15,970 nucleotides of DNA from Epsilonproteobacteria bacterium UBA4036 (GCA_002382325.1 DGAG01000001.1:140628-156597), one strand, 5' to 3'; counted from the first letter of the stretch, positions 8,119 through 15,208 are shown. The notes: generated by a model not told the origin, from the sequence alone. Translations and numbers: made by a program.

Positions 8119-8648
8119 TTATTTTAGACTTTGAAACCAACTCTTGCAATGAACACGATGTTATAGAAGCCGCCGCCGTTAAAATTGAGTTTGAAAAAAA
8201 TCAATGGGTGGCAAAAGAGTTGTTTCATCGGTATTATCTCTCACGTTATCCTGTCAATCGCTATTCGTATGAGGTGCATAAACTCACTCCTGAGCTTATT
8301 TTAGAAGTGCGAAAAGGGTGCAATTATGCCCGTTATTTTAAAGAAGATGAAGAGTTTGCCCAATTTTGTCAAGGAAGTAAAACGTTAATTGCGCATAACG
8401 TCAGTTTTGAACTGCGTCACTTGCGCAATATTGTTTCTTTTGAGAAAACATTTTGTACGATGAAAGAGAATAAACACTTGGTCAAAGCCATCAATAAAAA
8501 TGGGCAAATTAAAAACCCCACCCTCGATGAAGTGTGTTACTATTATGGCATTGAGTTTGATGAAAACAAACATCACAGTGCGACGTATGATGTGAGTAAA
8601 ACATTTGAGATTATTAAAAGGATGAAGCTATGTCAACTATTCAATTAG
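8115..8648 (+). CDS. DEDDh-type 3'-5' exonuclease
   Basis: A 177-residue DnaQ-like exonuclease domain protein expected to remove nucleotides from 3' ends of DNA or RNA. Exo I is LDFET (D5, E7). The SYEVHKLTPELI segment (51-62) matches the usual VHGIT region. Exo II is AHNVSFE (93-99), where the usual catalytic aspartate is a glutamate (E99). Exo III is HHSATYD, H154 and D159. Catalysis is plausible but the Asp-to-Glu change may alter it. There is no polymerase or other fused domain. It overlaps the channel gene by 4 nt and the next gene by 19 nt, so the three are probably one transcript. It could act in repair or RNA turnover; the sequence does not say which. Confidence 0.8.
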   Translation: MIILDFETNSCNEHDVIEAAAVKIEFEKNQWVAKELFHRYYLSRYPVNRYSYEVHKLTPELILEVRKGCNYARYFKEDEEFAQFCQGSKTLIAHNVSFELRHLRNIVSFEKTFCTMKENKHLVKAINKNGQIKNPTLDEVCYYYGIEFDENKHHSATYDVSKTFEIIKRMKLCQLFN

Positions 8649-9004
8649 AGTATCATGAAAATGATAAAGGAAAAGTTGAAAAAAAATTTTTAGAGTTTTC
8701 AAGAACATTGTTGCAAGAACCCTACAGCGTAGATTCTTTATTTGTCATCAAAGTAGAGGGCAAATCCATGGAACCCAAAATCAATGACCAAGCCTTGGTT
8801 ATAGCTGATTTATCCCAAAAAGATTTTATACACGATGCCATTTATTTGGTTTATTATGAAGATAAGATGTGGATAAAACAAGCCAAAGAGCTTGAGGGGG
8901 AAAAACTCTTTGTTTCTATTAACCCTTTATTTAAGCATTTGGTTTATCAAAGAGAAGAAGTGCGTGTGATTGCTAAAGCGTTGCTTACGTTTACAACGCT
9001 TTAG
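8630..9004 (+). CDS. S24 peptidase domain protein (LexA/UmuD-like)
   Basis: A 124-residue stand-alone S24 domain, the serine-lysine autoprotease fold of LexA, UmuD and phage repressors. The nucleophile motif is VEGKSMEP with Ser46; the general base is Lys83 in MWIKQ. The INDQALVIAD, IYLVYYED, SINPLFKHLVY and VRVIAKAL segments follow the family order. There is no DNA-binding helix-turn-helix domain, and no obvious Ala-Gly or Cys-Gly self-cleavage site in the short N-terminal arm. It starts at ATG inside the exonuclease gene, with AGGA just upstream. Its last codons lie in a 12-bp hairpin. A UmuD-like role in damage tolerance is possible, but no UmuC-like polymerase is nearby. Confidence 0.8.
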   Translation: MSTIQLEYHENDKGKVEKKFLEFSRTLLQEPYSVDSLFVIKVEGKSMEPKINDQALVIADLSQKDFIHDAIYLVYYEDKMWIKQAKELEGEKLFVSINPLFKHLVYQREEVRVIAKALLTFTTL

Positions 9005-9005
9005 C
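8972..9005. terminator. 12-bp hairpin at a convergent gene junction
   Basis: GCTAAAGCGTTG (8972-8983) and CAACGCTTTAGC (8994-9005) are perfect inverted copies with a 10-nt loop. The right arm contains the S24 gene stop codon, and the convergent minus-strand gene ends 9 nt further on. No strong U-tract follows on either strand, so the hairpin may act as a two-way terminator or as a 3'-end stabiliser. Confidence 0.55.
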
Positions 9006-9013
9006 AAGTACCT

Positions 9014-9340
9014 TTAGATAAATGAAGAAAATTCATCGTCCAAATATTCATTGACTTTTTGTAAAAACTCTTCAAACTCAACACTGCCTGTTTTATTAAA
9101 CAGAACAATCTCTTCTCCAAAATCATTTTCTACAAAATGATTTGATGATGAAGTAACTTTACGATAGAGTGCTTGAATGTCATTGGCGGATTCTTCTTTG
9201 TTGTACAAAAACCAGTTGCACGTGGAGTCTTCAATGCGTATAAGCCCATACGTTTTATTTTCATCCACATAGTCTTGAATGGTGCCATTTTCAAATGTAG
9301 CACCGACAATCATATCGTCTTCGTTTAAAATTGATTCCAT
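9014..9340 (-). CDS. Small acidic protein of unknown function
   Basis: A 108-residue acidic, soluble protein with no recognised family. It has no signal peptide or membrane segment. The sequence is rich in Asp/Glu, with an aromatic core (DSTCNWFLYNKEES) and an acidic C-terminal helix-like stretch (FEEFLQKVNEYLDDEFSSFI). It starts 3 nt after the helicase stop, with AAAGG of its ribosome-binding site inside the last helicase codons, so the two are translated from one message. Small acidic partners can bind basic proteins, and the helicase has a strongly basic tail, but any interaction is speculation. Confidence 0.7.
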   Translation of the reverse strand: MESILNEDDMIVGATFENGTIQDYVDENKTYGLIRIEDSTCNWFLYNKEESANDIQALYRKVTSSSNHFVENDFGEEIVLFNKTGSVEFEEFLQKVNEYLDDEFSSFI

Positions 9341-9343
9341 TTT

Positions 9344-10642
9344 TTACCTTTTCCCAAACTTTCGATTGGCGTCGCGTTTGGTTGTTTTTTTAGATTTTTT
9401 GGGTTTGGTTGCTGTGGGTGCCGTTCTTGGTCTGGGTTTTTTATCTTTTAACCCTTTTTTGACACTCAGTTTAGTATTGACCACTTTTTTCGTACGGGGT
9501 TGTTTTTCTGTAAGTTCAAAGCCATCAAGTATGGTTGTAGGAATATTGATAATCAAATCTTTTTGAATCTCTTCCATTTGTTTATACTCTTTAACACATA
9601 ACAACGAAATGGCAACTCCTGCATTGCCTGCTCGTCCTGTTCGTCCAATACGGTGGGTATAATCACTGGTACTTTGAGGTAAATCATAATTAATCACATA
9701 CGGTAACTCTTCGATGTCAATCCCTCGTGCAGCAATATCGGTTGCTACTAAAACACGGATTTCATCGGTTTTAAACTTTCGTAATGCTCGTGCTCGTGCG
9801 GGTTGTTTAATGTCGCCATGAATACCTAAAGCACTTAAGCCATCTAAATTAAGTGTATGTACAATCAAATCGACATTGGCTTTGGTATTGGTAAAGACCA
9901 ACACTTTTTGAAGATTTTTAGAACCAATAAAAAACGAAAGCAGGGCAAGTTTTTTATCTTCATCGACTTTAATAATTTGTTGCTCAATAATATCCACACT
10001 GGAACGTTGAGAACTCACTTCAATAACTACGGGTTCGTTTAAAAACTCTTTGGCGAGTTTTTTGATGTTTTGACTCAGTGTCGCACTGAACATCATAATT
10101 TGTCGTTTGGGAGAAATTTGAGGAAAGATTTTCTCAATATCTTGCAAAAACCCCATCTCTAGCATGGTATCGGCTTCATCTAAAACCACAGTATTGACAC
10201 TTTTTAAATCAATACTTTTGTTTTCGCACAATTCCAACAATCGACCGGGCGTCGCAATTAAAATATCAATGCCTTTTTGGATTTTGGTGGCTTGTTCTTT
10301 GGCACTGACTCCTCCGTACGCAACCCCTTGAGTTATATCCAAATATCGTGCATAGTGAGAGATGTTTTTGGCTACTTGTGCCGCCAATTCTCGTGTGGGT
10401 ACGACAATTAAAGAACGTAATACCGTCTGCTTGTCAACTTTTTCTTGAGCTAAGTTTTGAATAATGGGTAAGACAAAAGCGGCGGTTTTGCCTGTTCCAC
10501 TTTGAGCCACACCTAACACATCTTTACGTTTAAGTGCAATGGGAATGGCTTTTTGTTGTATATCCGTAGGTTGTGTGTAACCTTCTTCGTGTAAGGCTTT
10601 TATAATCTCTTGAGATAAGTGTAGAGTTTCAAATGCTTTGAT
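9344..10642 (-). CDS. DEAD-box RNA helicase, RhlE-like, ATC start
   Basis: An ATP-dependent RNA helicase, about 432 residues, for RNA remodelling in ribosome assembly or RNA decay. All core motifs are present: Q motif (FETLHLS, then GYTQPTDIQ), Walker A AQSGTGKT, PTRELAAQ, TPGR, DEAD, SAT, ATDIAARGID and HRIGRTGRAG. The C-terminal tail of about 50 residues is Lys/Arg-rich. The first in-frame standard start is a GTG at 10519, inside the Walker A region, and would remove the Q motif. The reading frame continues upstream to an in-frame TAA at 10691-10693 without any ATG, GTG or TTG. The best start is an ATC at 10640-10642, with AAGGA 6 nt upstream and a promoter just before it. It would give IKAFETLHLS, a normal family N-terminus apart from its first residue. 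Confidence 0.85.
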   Translation of the reverse strand: MKAFETLHLSQEIIKALHEEGYTQPTDIQQKAIPIALKRKDVLGVAQSGTGKTAAFVLPIIQNLAQEKVDKQTVLRSLIVVPTRELAAQVAKNISHYARYLDITQGVAYGGVSAKEQATKIQKGIDILIATPGRLLELCENKSIDLKSVNTVVLDEADTMLEMGFLQDIEKIFPQISPKRQIMMFSATLSQNIKKLAKEFLNEPVVIEVSSQRSSVDIIEQQIIKVDEDKKLALLSFFIGSKNLQKVLVFTNTKANVDLIVHTLNLDGLSALGIHGDIKQPARARALRKFKTDEIRVLVATDIAARGIDIEELPYVINYDLPQSTSDYTHRIGRTGRAGNAGVAISLLCVKEYKQMEEIQKDLIINIPTTILDGFELTEKQPRTKKVVNTKLSVKKGLKDKKPRPRTAPTATKPKKSKKTTKRDANRKFGKR

Positions 10643-10669
10643 GGGTTTTCCTTGATGTATAATAACCGC

Positions 10670-10678
10670 ATTATAGCA
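10670..10678 (-). promoter_or_regulatory. Extended -10 promoter of the helicase
   Basis: On the minus strand this reads TGCTATAAT, a consensus extended -10 element (TGnTATAAT). Transcription should begin near 10663, leaving a leader of about 20 nt that contains AAGGA before the proposed ATC start. This placement rules out any start codon further upstream. Confidence 0.65.
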
Positions 10679-10683
10679 AATTA

Positions 10684-10751
10684 GTTATTAGTTGATGGTT
10701 ATTGGTTAATGGCATAAATAAACGATTAACTATAAACTATAAATTAATAAC
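10684..10751. repeat. Inverted heptad repeats between divergent genes
   Basis: The plus strand at 10684-10711 has four 7-mers: GTTATTA, GTTGATG, GTTATTG, GTTAATG. The minus strand read from 10751 down to 10717 has five: GTTATTA, ATTTATA, GTTTATA, GTTAATC, GTTTATT. The two arms face each other around GCATA (10712-10716). Outer units match perfectly and inner units 6 of 7, so a hairpin of about 28 bp with mismatches can form. It lies between the helicase promoter and the promoter of the next plus-strand gene. Confidence 0.75.
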
Positions 10752-10792
10752 GAATTTCCCAAGAAGTTTGTTAGAATTAATAATTTTTAATG

Positions 10793-10798
10793 TATAAT
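10793..10798 (+). promoter_or_regulatory. -10 box for the 10832 gene
   Basis: A perfect TATAAT 33 nt upstream of the ATG at 10832, preceded directly by TG. The gene has AAGG at 10821-10824 as its ribosome-binding site, 7 nt before the ATG. Confidence 0.5.
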
Positions 10799-10831
10799 GT
10801 TAAAATTTATTAATAACTACAAGGTGACATT

Positions 10832-11545
10832 ATGAAAAAATTGGATGTGATTAGCAATAAAATAAAAAGCAGTAAGCCAAACTATTTTGGACGAGGTCAT
10901 TTTGAATCCATTATCAAAGAGAATTCAAAACAGATTTTGAAATGGTTTGAAGAGCTTGTTCCTGTTCAAGAACAAATTAAAGAACTCATTGAATTGGGAT
11001 GTGAAGATTTACAAAAGAGAAATTATGTTCGAATCATCACAAAACTTTTTCCCAAAGAGTATGGTCAATTTATTGCTTTAAATATTTTACTGCGAGATAT
11101 TGACAGTATAACGGCTGTATTTAAAGGTATTCATGACACCAGAAAACAGTATGACACACTTCTTGAACACACCAAATTGAAATATCCAGGAAAGCATCAA
11201 AAATACGTGGATTTTCACACCTATCAACAATTTGTCTCTTTTTATAAAGACGATTTGATTAATCGATCCATCAATTTTGAAATGGATTCTACCATTCAAA
11301 TTGAACCGCACCAACAATATATTTACAACGTTCATGCCAAGAAAAAAGAAGAACCCCAAATTGTCAATGAATCCGTAGAAGAGAAAACCAAGCCAGAAGA
11401 GAGTCTTGAAGAACCTCAAATTTCTGCTGTACAAGAGAGTTCAGAAGCAGAATTGAGCTCAAACAATAAGGAGTCGTTTAATGCTTCTTCAAAACTCAAC
11501 AAAGAAAAAACTAACTGGATGAAAGTGTTATTAAAGGGGGTATAA
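10832..11545 (+). CDS. Unknown protein with charged C-terminal tail
   Basis: A 237-residue protein that I do not recognise. Residues 1-165 look like a folded, helix-rich soluble domain (FGRGHFESIIKENSKQILKW near 19-38; LFPKEYGQFIALNILLRDID near 72-91). Residues 170-222 are a low-complexity stretch rich in Glu, Ser, Lys and Asn, probably disordered. The last ten residues (NWMKVLLKGV) are a short amphipathic or basic-hydrophobic end that could be a docking peptide. No signal peptide or membrane helix is seen. It stands alone with its own promoter, and its stop lies in the loop of a terminator-like hairpin. Confidence 0.75.
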   Translation: MKKLDVISNKIKSSKPNYFGRGHFESIIKENSKQILKWFEELVPVQEQIKELIELGCEDLQKRNYVRIITKLFPKEYGQFIALNILLRDIDSITAVFKGIHDTRKQYDTLLEHTKLKYPGKHQKYVDFHTYQQFVSFYKDDLINRSINFEMDSTIQIEPHQQYIYNVHAKKKEEPQIVNESVEEKTKPEESLEEPQISAVQESSEAELSSNNKESFNASSKLNKEKTNWMKVLLKGV

Positions 11546-11557
11546 ATCCCCTTTAAT
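11530..11557. terminator. Shared hairpin between convergent genes
   Basis: ATTAAAGGGG (11530-11539) and CCCCTTTAAT (11548-11557) are perfect 10-bp inverted copies with an 8-nt loop holding the plus-strand stop codon. The minus-strand chemoreceptor gene ends 9 nt beyond. The four G-C pairs stand out in this AT-rich sequence. A short AT-rich stretch follows on the plus side. It probably terminates both transcripts. Confidence 0.6.
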
Positions 11558-11565
11558 GTTCAATA

Positions 11566-13410
11566 TTAATAGTTCTTTGCTTTCACTTCATCTTTGCCGA
11601 TAAACTCTTTTTTATTCGCATCTTCTACAATTAATTTCGCAATCTCATCGGTTAAAACGGCAATATCATGCGTTTGTGATGCCACCATTGCATTTTGTTG
11701 GGTTTGTTGGTCAAGTTGTGTTACGGCATCATTGATTTGTTCAATACCTAAAAGTTGCTCTTTTGATGCACTTTCAATATCTGAAATTAAACCAATGGTT
11801 TGAGCAATATTTTCATTGAGTTGTTTGTACCCTTCAATCATATTTCCTGCAATATTTTTACCGTCGTTGGCTTTTTGTGTGGCATTTTCAACCAAACTTT
11901 TAATCTCTTTAGCGGCTTCGGCACTTCGTGCTGCAAGGTTTCGCACCTCTTGAGCAACCACAGCAAAGCCTTTTCCTGCTTCACCTGCAGTAGCAGCTTC
12001 AACGGCTGCATTAAGACTTAAAATATTGGTTTGAAAGGCAATTTGGTCAATGACAGTAATGGCTTCATTAATAGCAGTAACTTGGGCATTAATTTCATCC
12101 ATTGAAACATTGGTTTGATTGGCTAAATCTTCTCCTTGATTTGCAGAAGCCGTAACACTGCTTGAAAATTCTGCCATTTTGGCAATACTTTGGGTATTGT
12201 GTCGTATGTTTGAAGTAATTTCTTCCAAAGCAGCGGCGGTTTCTTCTAAAGAACTGGCGGCTTCATTGGAACTGGCATTGAGTTTATCAACATTTCTAAG
12301 AAGCGTATCGGAACTCTCATCAAGCGTTAATCCATTGGATTTATTTTCTGTCAGCATTTGAGTAATGGAATCCCCCAGTTCATTAACTCCATTTGAAAGT
12401 TTCAGAAGATGTTCTTTAAGATTTTTCGTAGGAATTTTGTTTAAATAGTTGTAATTGCTGTACTCTTCAAGAATCGTTAATATGTTATCGATGTTGTGTT
12501 CTAAATTGTCTGCCATTTTATTTAAGACATCTTTTAATTGCATCAAAGCAGGATTGGAGACTTCTAAATTCAATCTTTGGCACAAATCACCGCTTTCAAA
12601 CTCACTTAACACGGCAATGGTTTCATCGATGAGTCTTCGGTCTTCTTCTATTCCTGCTTTTGTTTTAATGATGTTACTGTTGACCACTTTTGACATTTCA
12701 CCAAATTCATCTTTGGCACTTTCATCTAATAAAGCAATATCATTGCTTTGGCGATTTAAATAACCAAAAAAGGAGAGTAACCCTTCTTTAAAACTGTTAA
12801 GTGATCCAATGACTACATGGGCAATATATAAAGAGATGACAAGAAATACCGCAACAGCAATAAGTGCCAGTGCAATTAAAATCTTATTTAATAAAAGAGT
12901 TGATTCTTCTTTTAAAATAACCGCACTTTTATTAATCTCATTGAGTTTATCTTCCAAGGCTAAGCCCACTTTAACCATATTTGAAATGATGGGTTTGAGG
13001 TGTTGACTCTCTTGTGTAATACCTTGAGCAAAATCATCAATTCGCTCAGATGCAAAAGCATTAAAATGTTCAACGTATTTTTCGGCATTAAAAATAATCT
13101 CTTCAGCCAGTTTTTTATTTTCAATGGCTGAGAGATTACGTTTTAATTGTGAAACATTTTGAATCAATAACGTAAAATCATTTCGTACGGTTTGGGCAGT
13201 TTTATCGTTGGGTAATCGTAAAAATTGATAGACCGATATTCTGCCTTTAAGTATTTGCTGAATCAGATGTTCTGTGGTAATAGCTGCATTGTTTCTGGTA
13301 TTGGCAATGGTACTGTAATGAACATAGATTAAAACCGATACGATGACAATTACCGTAAACAACAATGGGAATAACAATAACTTTTTTTTGGTGTTAATGT
13401 TTTTTAACAT
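11566..13410 (-). CDS. Methyl-accepting chemotaxis protein
   Basis: A 614-residue inner-membrane chemoreceptor that passes a signal to CheA/CheW. The first transmembrane helix is about 11-31. The periplasmic sensor (about 32-174) is all-helical in appearance, like four-helix-bundle ligand domains, and ligand identity cannot be read. The second helix is about 175-200. A long linker with HAMP-like repeats follows to about 350. The signalling domain has the conserved tip QIAFQTNILSLNAAVEAATA near 456-475, then GEAGKGFAVVAQEVRNLAAR to 495. The C-terminus (VKAKNY) has no CheR-binding pentapeptide. It overlaps the histidine kinase gene by 7 nt and has GGAG as ribosome-binding site inside it, so kinase and receptor are made together. 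Confidence 0.93.
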   Translation of the reverse strand: MLKNINTKKKLLLFPLLFTVIVIVSVLIYVHYSTIANTRNNAAITTEHLIQQILKGRISVYQFLRLPNDKTAQTVRNDFTLLIQNVSQLKRNLSAIENKKLAEEIIFNAEKYVEHFNAFASERIDDFAQGITQESQHLKPIISNMVKVGLALEDKLNEINKSAVILKEESTLLLNKILIALALIAVAVFLVISLYIAHVVIGSLNSFKEGLLSFFGYLNRQSNDIALLDESAKDEFGEMSKVVNSNIIKTKAGIEEDRRLIDETIAVLSEFESGDLCQRLNLEVSNPALMQLKDVLNKMADNLEHNIDNILTILEEYSNYNYLNKIPTKNLKEHLLKLSNGVNELGDSITQMLTENKSNGLTLDESSDTLLRNVDKLNASSNEAASSLEETAAALEEITSNIRHNTQSIAKMAEFSSSVTASANQGEDLANQTNVSMDEINAQVTAINEAITVIDQIAFQTNILSLNAAVEAATAGEAGKGFAVVAQEVRNLAARSAEAAKEIKSLVENATQKANDGKNIAGNMIEGYKQLNENIAQTIGLISDIESASKEQLLGIEQINDAVTQLDQQTQQNAMVASQTHDIAVLTDEIAKLIVEDANKKEFIGKDEVKAKNY

Positions 13411-14174
13411 ATTTTTTCTCCTAAATTTCTTTCAATTTCTGTTTGATTGAGTTCTATGGTAAATAAAGCGCCTTGAGACAATTGGGTGTTATAAATATAA
13501 TTGACATTTTCGACAGAAATATTACCATTCATTTTTTCTTGTATGATTTGTCGAGCAAGATAGAGTCCCAACCCTGTTCCTATATGAGACTGTTTTGAAC
13601 TGTAATATTGGTCAAATATAATGTTGGGATTATCCAATCGAATCCCTCCTGCATTGTCTTTAATGCAAATTACAATTTTATTATTCAGGCGTTTTGTTTC
13701 AATAAAAATATGTTTTTCATTGTCTGAATCATTGTCAATGAAAATATAGATGGCATTGTTTAAAATATTTAAGAAAACTTGTATGAGTTCAACCTCTACG
13801 GCCATGATTTTTATCTGTTTACATTGAGTATGTACTTCAATATTATGATCTTTGAGCAAAGGTTCAATCAGATGAAGACAATTTTCAATACAATGGCTTA
13901 AACTAAAATAGGTTTTGTCATTTTTACTGTTGATAAAATCAGTAAAATAATCCATGGTGGTAATAAGATGTTGAATGTTTTTATTAATGGTTTCTAAGGT
14001 CTCTTTATAGGTGTTTTCATTTTCCATGCCCAATTCATGTTTAACAATAGCCCCTGAAGTCATCGTATATAAGACATAAAGAGGTTGTTTCCATTGATGC
14101 ATAATATTTTGCATCACTTCCCCTATTTGCAGCAGTTTGGCTTGTTTTTTCATTAAATTATTGTAATTATTCAT
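13404..14174 (-). CDS. Soluble sensor histidine kinase
   Basis: A 256-residue cytoplasmic histidine kinase without sensor or membrane segments. The phospho-accepting His26 lies in IMHQWKQPL (24-32), the AHQWRQPL type of H-box. The catalytic domain has N-box NILNNA (136-141), G1 DNAGGI (173-178) and G2 GTGLGLYLA (199-207), so it should bind ATP and autophosphorylate. No response regulator gene lies in the window. It overlaps the upstream degenerate kinase gene by 8 nt and the chemoreceptor gene by 7 nt. The lack of a sensor domain suggests that input comes from a partner, perhaps the adjacent pseudokinase or the receptor. Confidence 0.88.
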   Translation of the reverse strand: MNNYNNLMKKQAKLLQIGEVMQNIMHQWKQPLYVLYTMTSGAIVKHELGMENENTYKETLETINKNIQHLITTMDYFTDFINSKNDKTYFSLSHCIENCLHLIEPLLKDHNIEVHTQCKQIKIMAVEVELIQVFLNILNNAIYIFIDNDSDNEKHIFIETKRLNNKIVICIKDNAGGIRLDNPNIIFDQYYSSKQSHIGTGLGLYLARQIIQEKMNGNISVENVNYIYNTQLSQGALFTIELNQTEIERNLGEKIC

Positions 14175-14745
14175 CGGGATACTCTTTTATTTTAATAATA
14201 AAATTAACACAAGCAAAAGTTTCATCTTTGAGTATATGAGTACTTTTTTCAACTGACAATTCACCTTTGATGGTTTCTTGGATAATTTTATGAGAAAAAA
14301 ACAACCGAGTATCGGGATTGTTTTTGAGTTCAAGAGTGGAGGTAAATTGTTTTAATAGGGTATGAGTGTTGATATTTTCACGACTGTCTTTTATCTCTAT
14401 ATGGATAAAACCATCTTTTAATTGGGTATCAATAACAATATAACGCTTCAGACGAGTGGTGTTTTTTGTCAACTCATATAAAGAATTATTAAGAATATTT
14501 AACAAAGCAACAGTAAGTTCAGATTCATACTCTTTGAGATAAATCTCTTGGCAATTGTTATAAACGGTTATAAAGTTATTACCAAACAATGGTTCAATCA
14601 TATCAATTAAAGTATCAACGCAATTTTTTAAATTGAATGATTGTATTTTCTTTTGATGATTGATAAAATAGTCAAAGTAGTCAAATGTCCATAACAGATG
14701 TTTTGCTTGTGAATTTTCTTTAAATTCATACACCTTTTTACTCAT
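14167..14745 (-). CDS. Degenerate histidine kinase (pseudokinase)
   Basis: A 192-residue paralogue of the next kinase. It aligns from HLLWTFDYFDYFIN (16-29) with HLITTMDYFTDFIN of the intact protein and through MIEPLF and LLNILNNSLYEL. The N-terminal part with the H-box histidine is missing. The N-box asparagines remain (N86, N87), but G1 is DSRENI (120-125) in place of DNAGGI, and the glycine-rich G2 loop is replaced by TRLFFSH (146-152). ATP binding is therefore doubtful and phosphorylation impossible by the usual route. The frame is open, it starts at ATG with AAGGA 7 nt upstream, and translation is coupled to the intact kinase, so it looks like a maintained protein and not debris. It could be a dimer partner or a competitive regulator. 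Confidence 0.78.
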   Translation of the reverse strand: MSKKVYEFKENSQAKHLLWTFDYFDYFINHQKKIQSFNLKNCVDTLIDMIEPLFGNNFITVYNNCQEIYLKEYESELTVALLNILNNSLYELTKNTTRLKRYIVIDTQLKDGFIHIEIKDSRENINTHTLLKQFTSTLELKNNPDTRLFFSHKIIQETIKGELSVEKSTHILKDETFACVNFIIKIKEYPDE

Positions 14746-14770
14746 TGTTCAATCCTTTTTGGGTAGATAA

Positions 14771-14784
14771 ACTACCATAGTAGT
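14771..14784. promoter_or_regulatory. Operator-like palindrome 1L
   Basis: ACTACCATAGTAGT is a 14-bp palindrome with one mismatched pair, centred at 14777.5. It ends directly before a TTGAGT -35 candidate (14785-14790) for the first XRE gene. It also lies 26 nt upstream of the minus-strand pseudokinase ATG, so it could control both directions. Confidence 0.55.
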
Positions 14785-14813
14785 TTGAGTTTAGCTAACA
14801 TTACAACTAAACT
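14785..14813 (+). promoter_or_regulatory. Promoter of the first XRE gene
   Basis: TTGAGT (14785-14790) and TAAACT (14808-14813) are spaced by 17 bp. Each matches four of six consensus bases. The predicted start of transcription is near 14820. The promoter lies exactly between the two operator-like sites. A TATAAA at 14822-14827 is an alternative -10. Confidence 0.4.
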
Positions 14814-14826
14814 TAGCTCTTTATAA

Positions 14827-14840
14827 ATTACTATGGTGGG
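14827..14840. promoter_or_regulatory. Operator-like site 1R
   Basis: ATTACTATGGTGGG. Its reverse complement CCCACCATAGTAAT matches site 1L at 11 of 14 positions, so the two are inverted copies with centres 56 bp apart. It overlaps the weak GGTGGG ribosome-binding site and ends 5 nt before the ATG. The whole interval 14771-14840 is a mirrored block (19 of 28 positions match), with AGCTAA and TTAGCT as inner arms. Confidence 0.5.
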
Positions 14841-14845
14841 TTTTA

Positions 14846-15103
14846 ATGGCAAAATATAATTTTACAACTTCCGAAATAGAAATGTTACATAAAACGATTG
14901 GGCTAAATGTTAAAAAATACAGAACACAAAAAGGCTTGACACAACTTGATTTATCCTATGAAATGGGCTATAAATCAGTCAGTTTGGTTTCGGCATGTGA
15001 ACCATATACCAATGGCAAACATTTTAATGTCGAACATCTATATAAAATAAGTAAAATTTTAAATATACCCATTGATTATTTTTTTAAATCAATCATTGAC
15101 TAA
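14846..15103 (+). CDS. Small XRE-family transcriptional regulator 1
   Basis: An 85-residue protein made of a single XRE-type helix-turn-helix domain. The first helices run about 17-30 (IGLNVKKYRTQKGL), the HTH is about 32-55 (TQLDLSYEMGYKSVSLVSAC). It ends with helices EHLYKISKILNIPIDYFFK. The usual Ile-Glu-x-Gly-Lys-x-x-Pro loop is changed to ACEPYTNGKHFNVEH, a form shared with the paralogue downstream. There is no effector domain, so it probably acts as a dimer on a palindrome, and autoregulation is likely from the sites around its promoter. It diverges from the pseudokinase-kinase-chemoreceptor operon, a likely target. Confidence 0.85.
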   Translation: MAKYNFTTSEIEMLHKTIGLNVKKYRTQKGLTQLDLSYEMGYKSVSLVSACEPYTNGKHFNVEHLYKISKILNIPIDYFFKSIID

Positions 15104-15194
15104 TATAACCCATACTTATTTTATTTTGCATTTCTGTTTTGTTTTTTGTTTTATTCCACATATCAGACAATATCCTATTTTCTAACGCCATATT

Positions 15195-15208
15195 TATCCT
15201 ATAGAATA
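15195..15208. promoter_or_regulatory. Operator-like palindrome 2L
   Basis: TATCCTATAGAATA, one mismatched pair from a perfect 14-bp palindrome, centre 15201.5. A further half-site TATCCTA lies at 15171-15177, 24 bp upstream. The 165-bp gap between the two XRE genes otherwise holds only AT-rich sequence. Confidence 0.6.

Noticed and set aside
10517..10519. GTG as the helicase start
   Set aside because: It lies just before Walker A and would remove the whole Q motif that is encoded in frame upstream.
15071..15093. ATTGATT/AATCAAT inverted repeat as terminator of the first XRE gene
   Set aside because: The stem is short, AT-only apart from one pair, and lies inside the coding region; too weak to call.
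14846..15103. Antitoxin of a toxin-antitoxin pair
   Set aside because: No small toxin-like gene adjoins either XRE gene.
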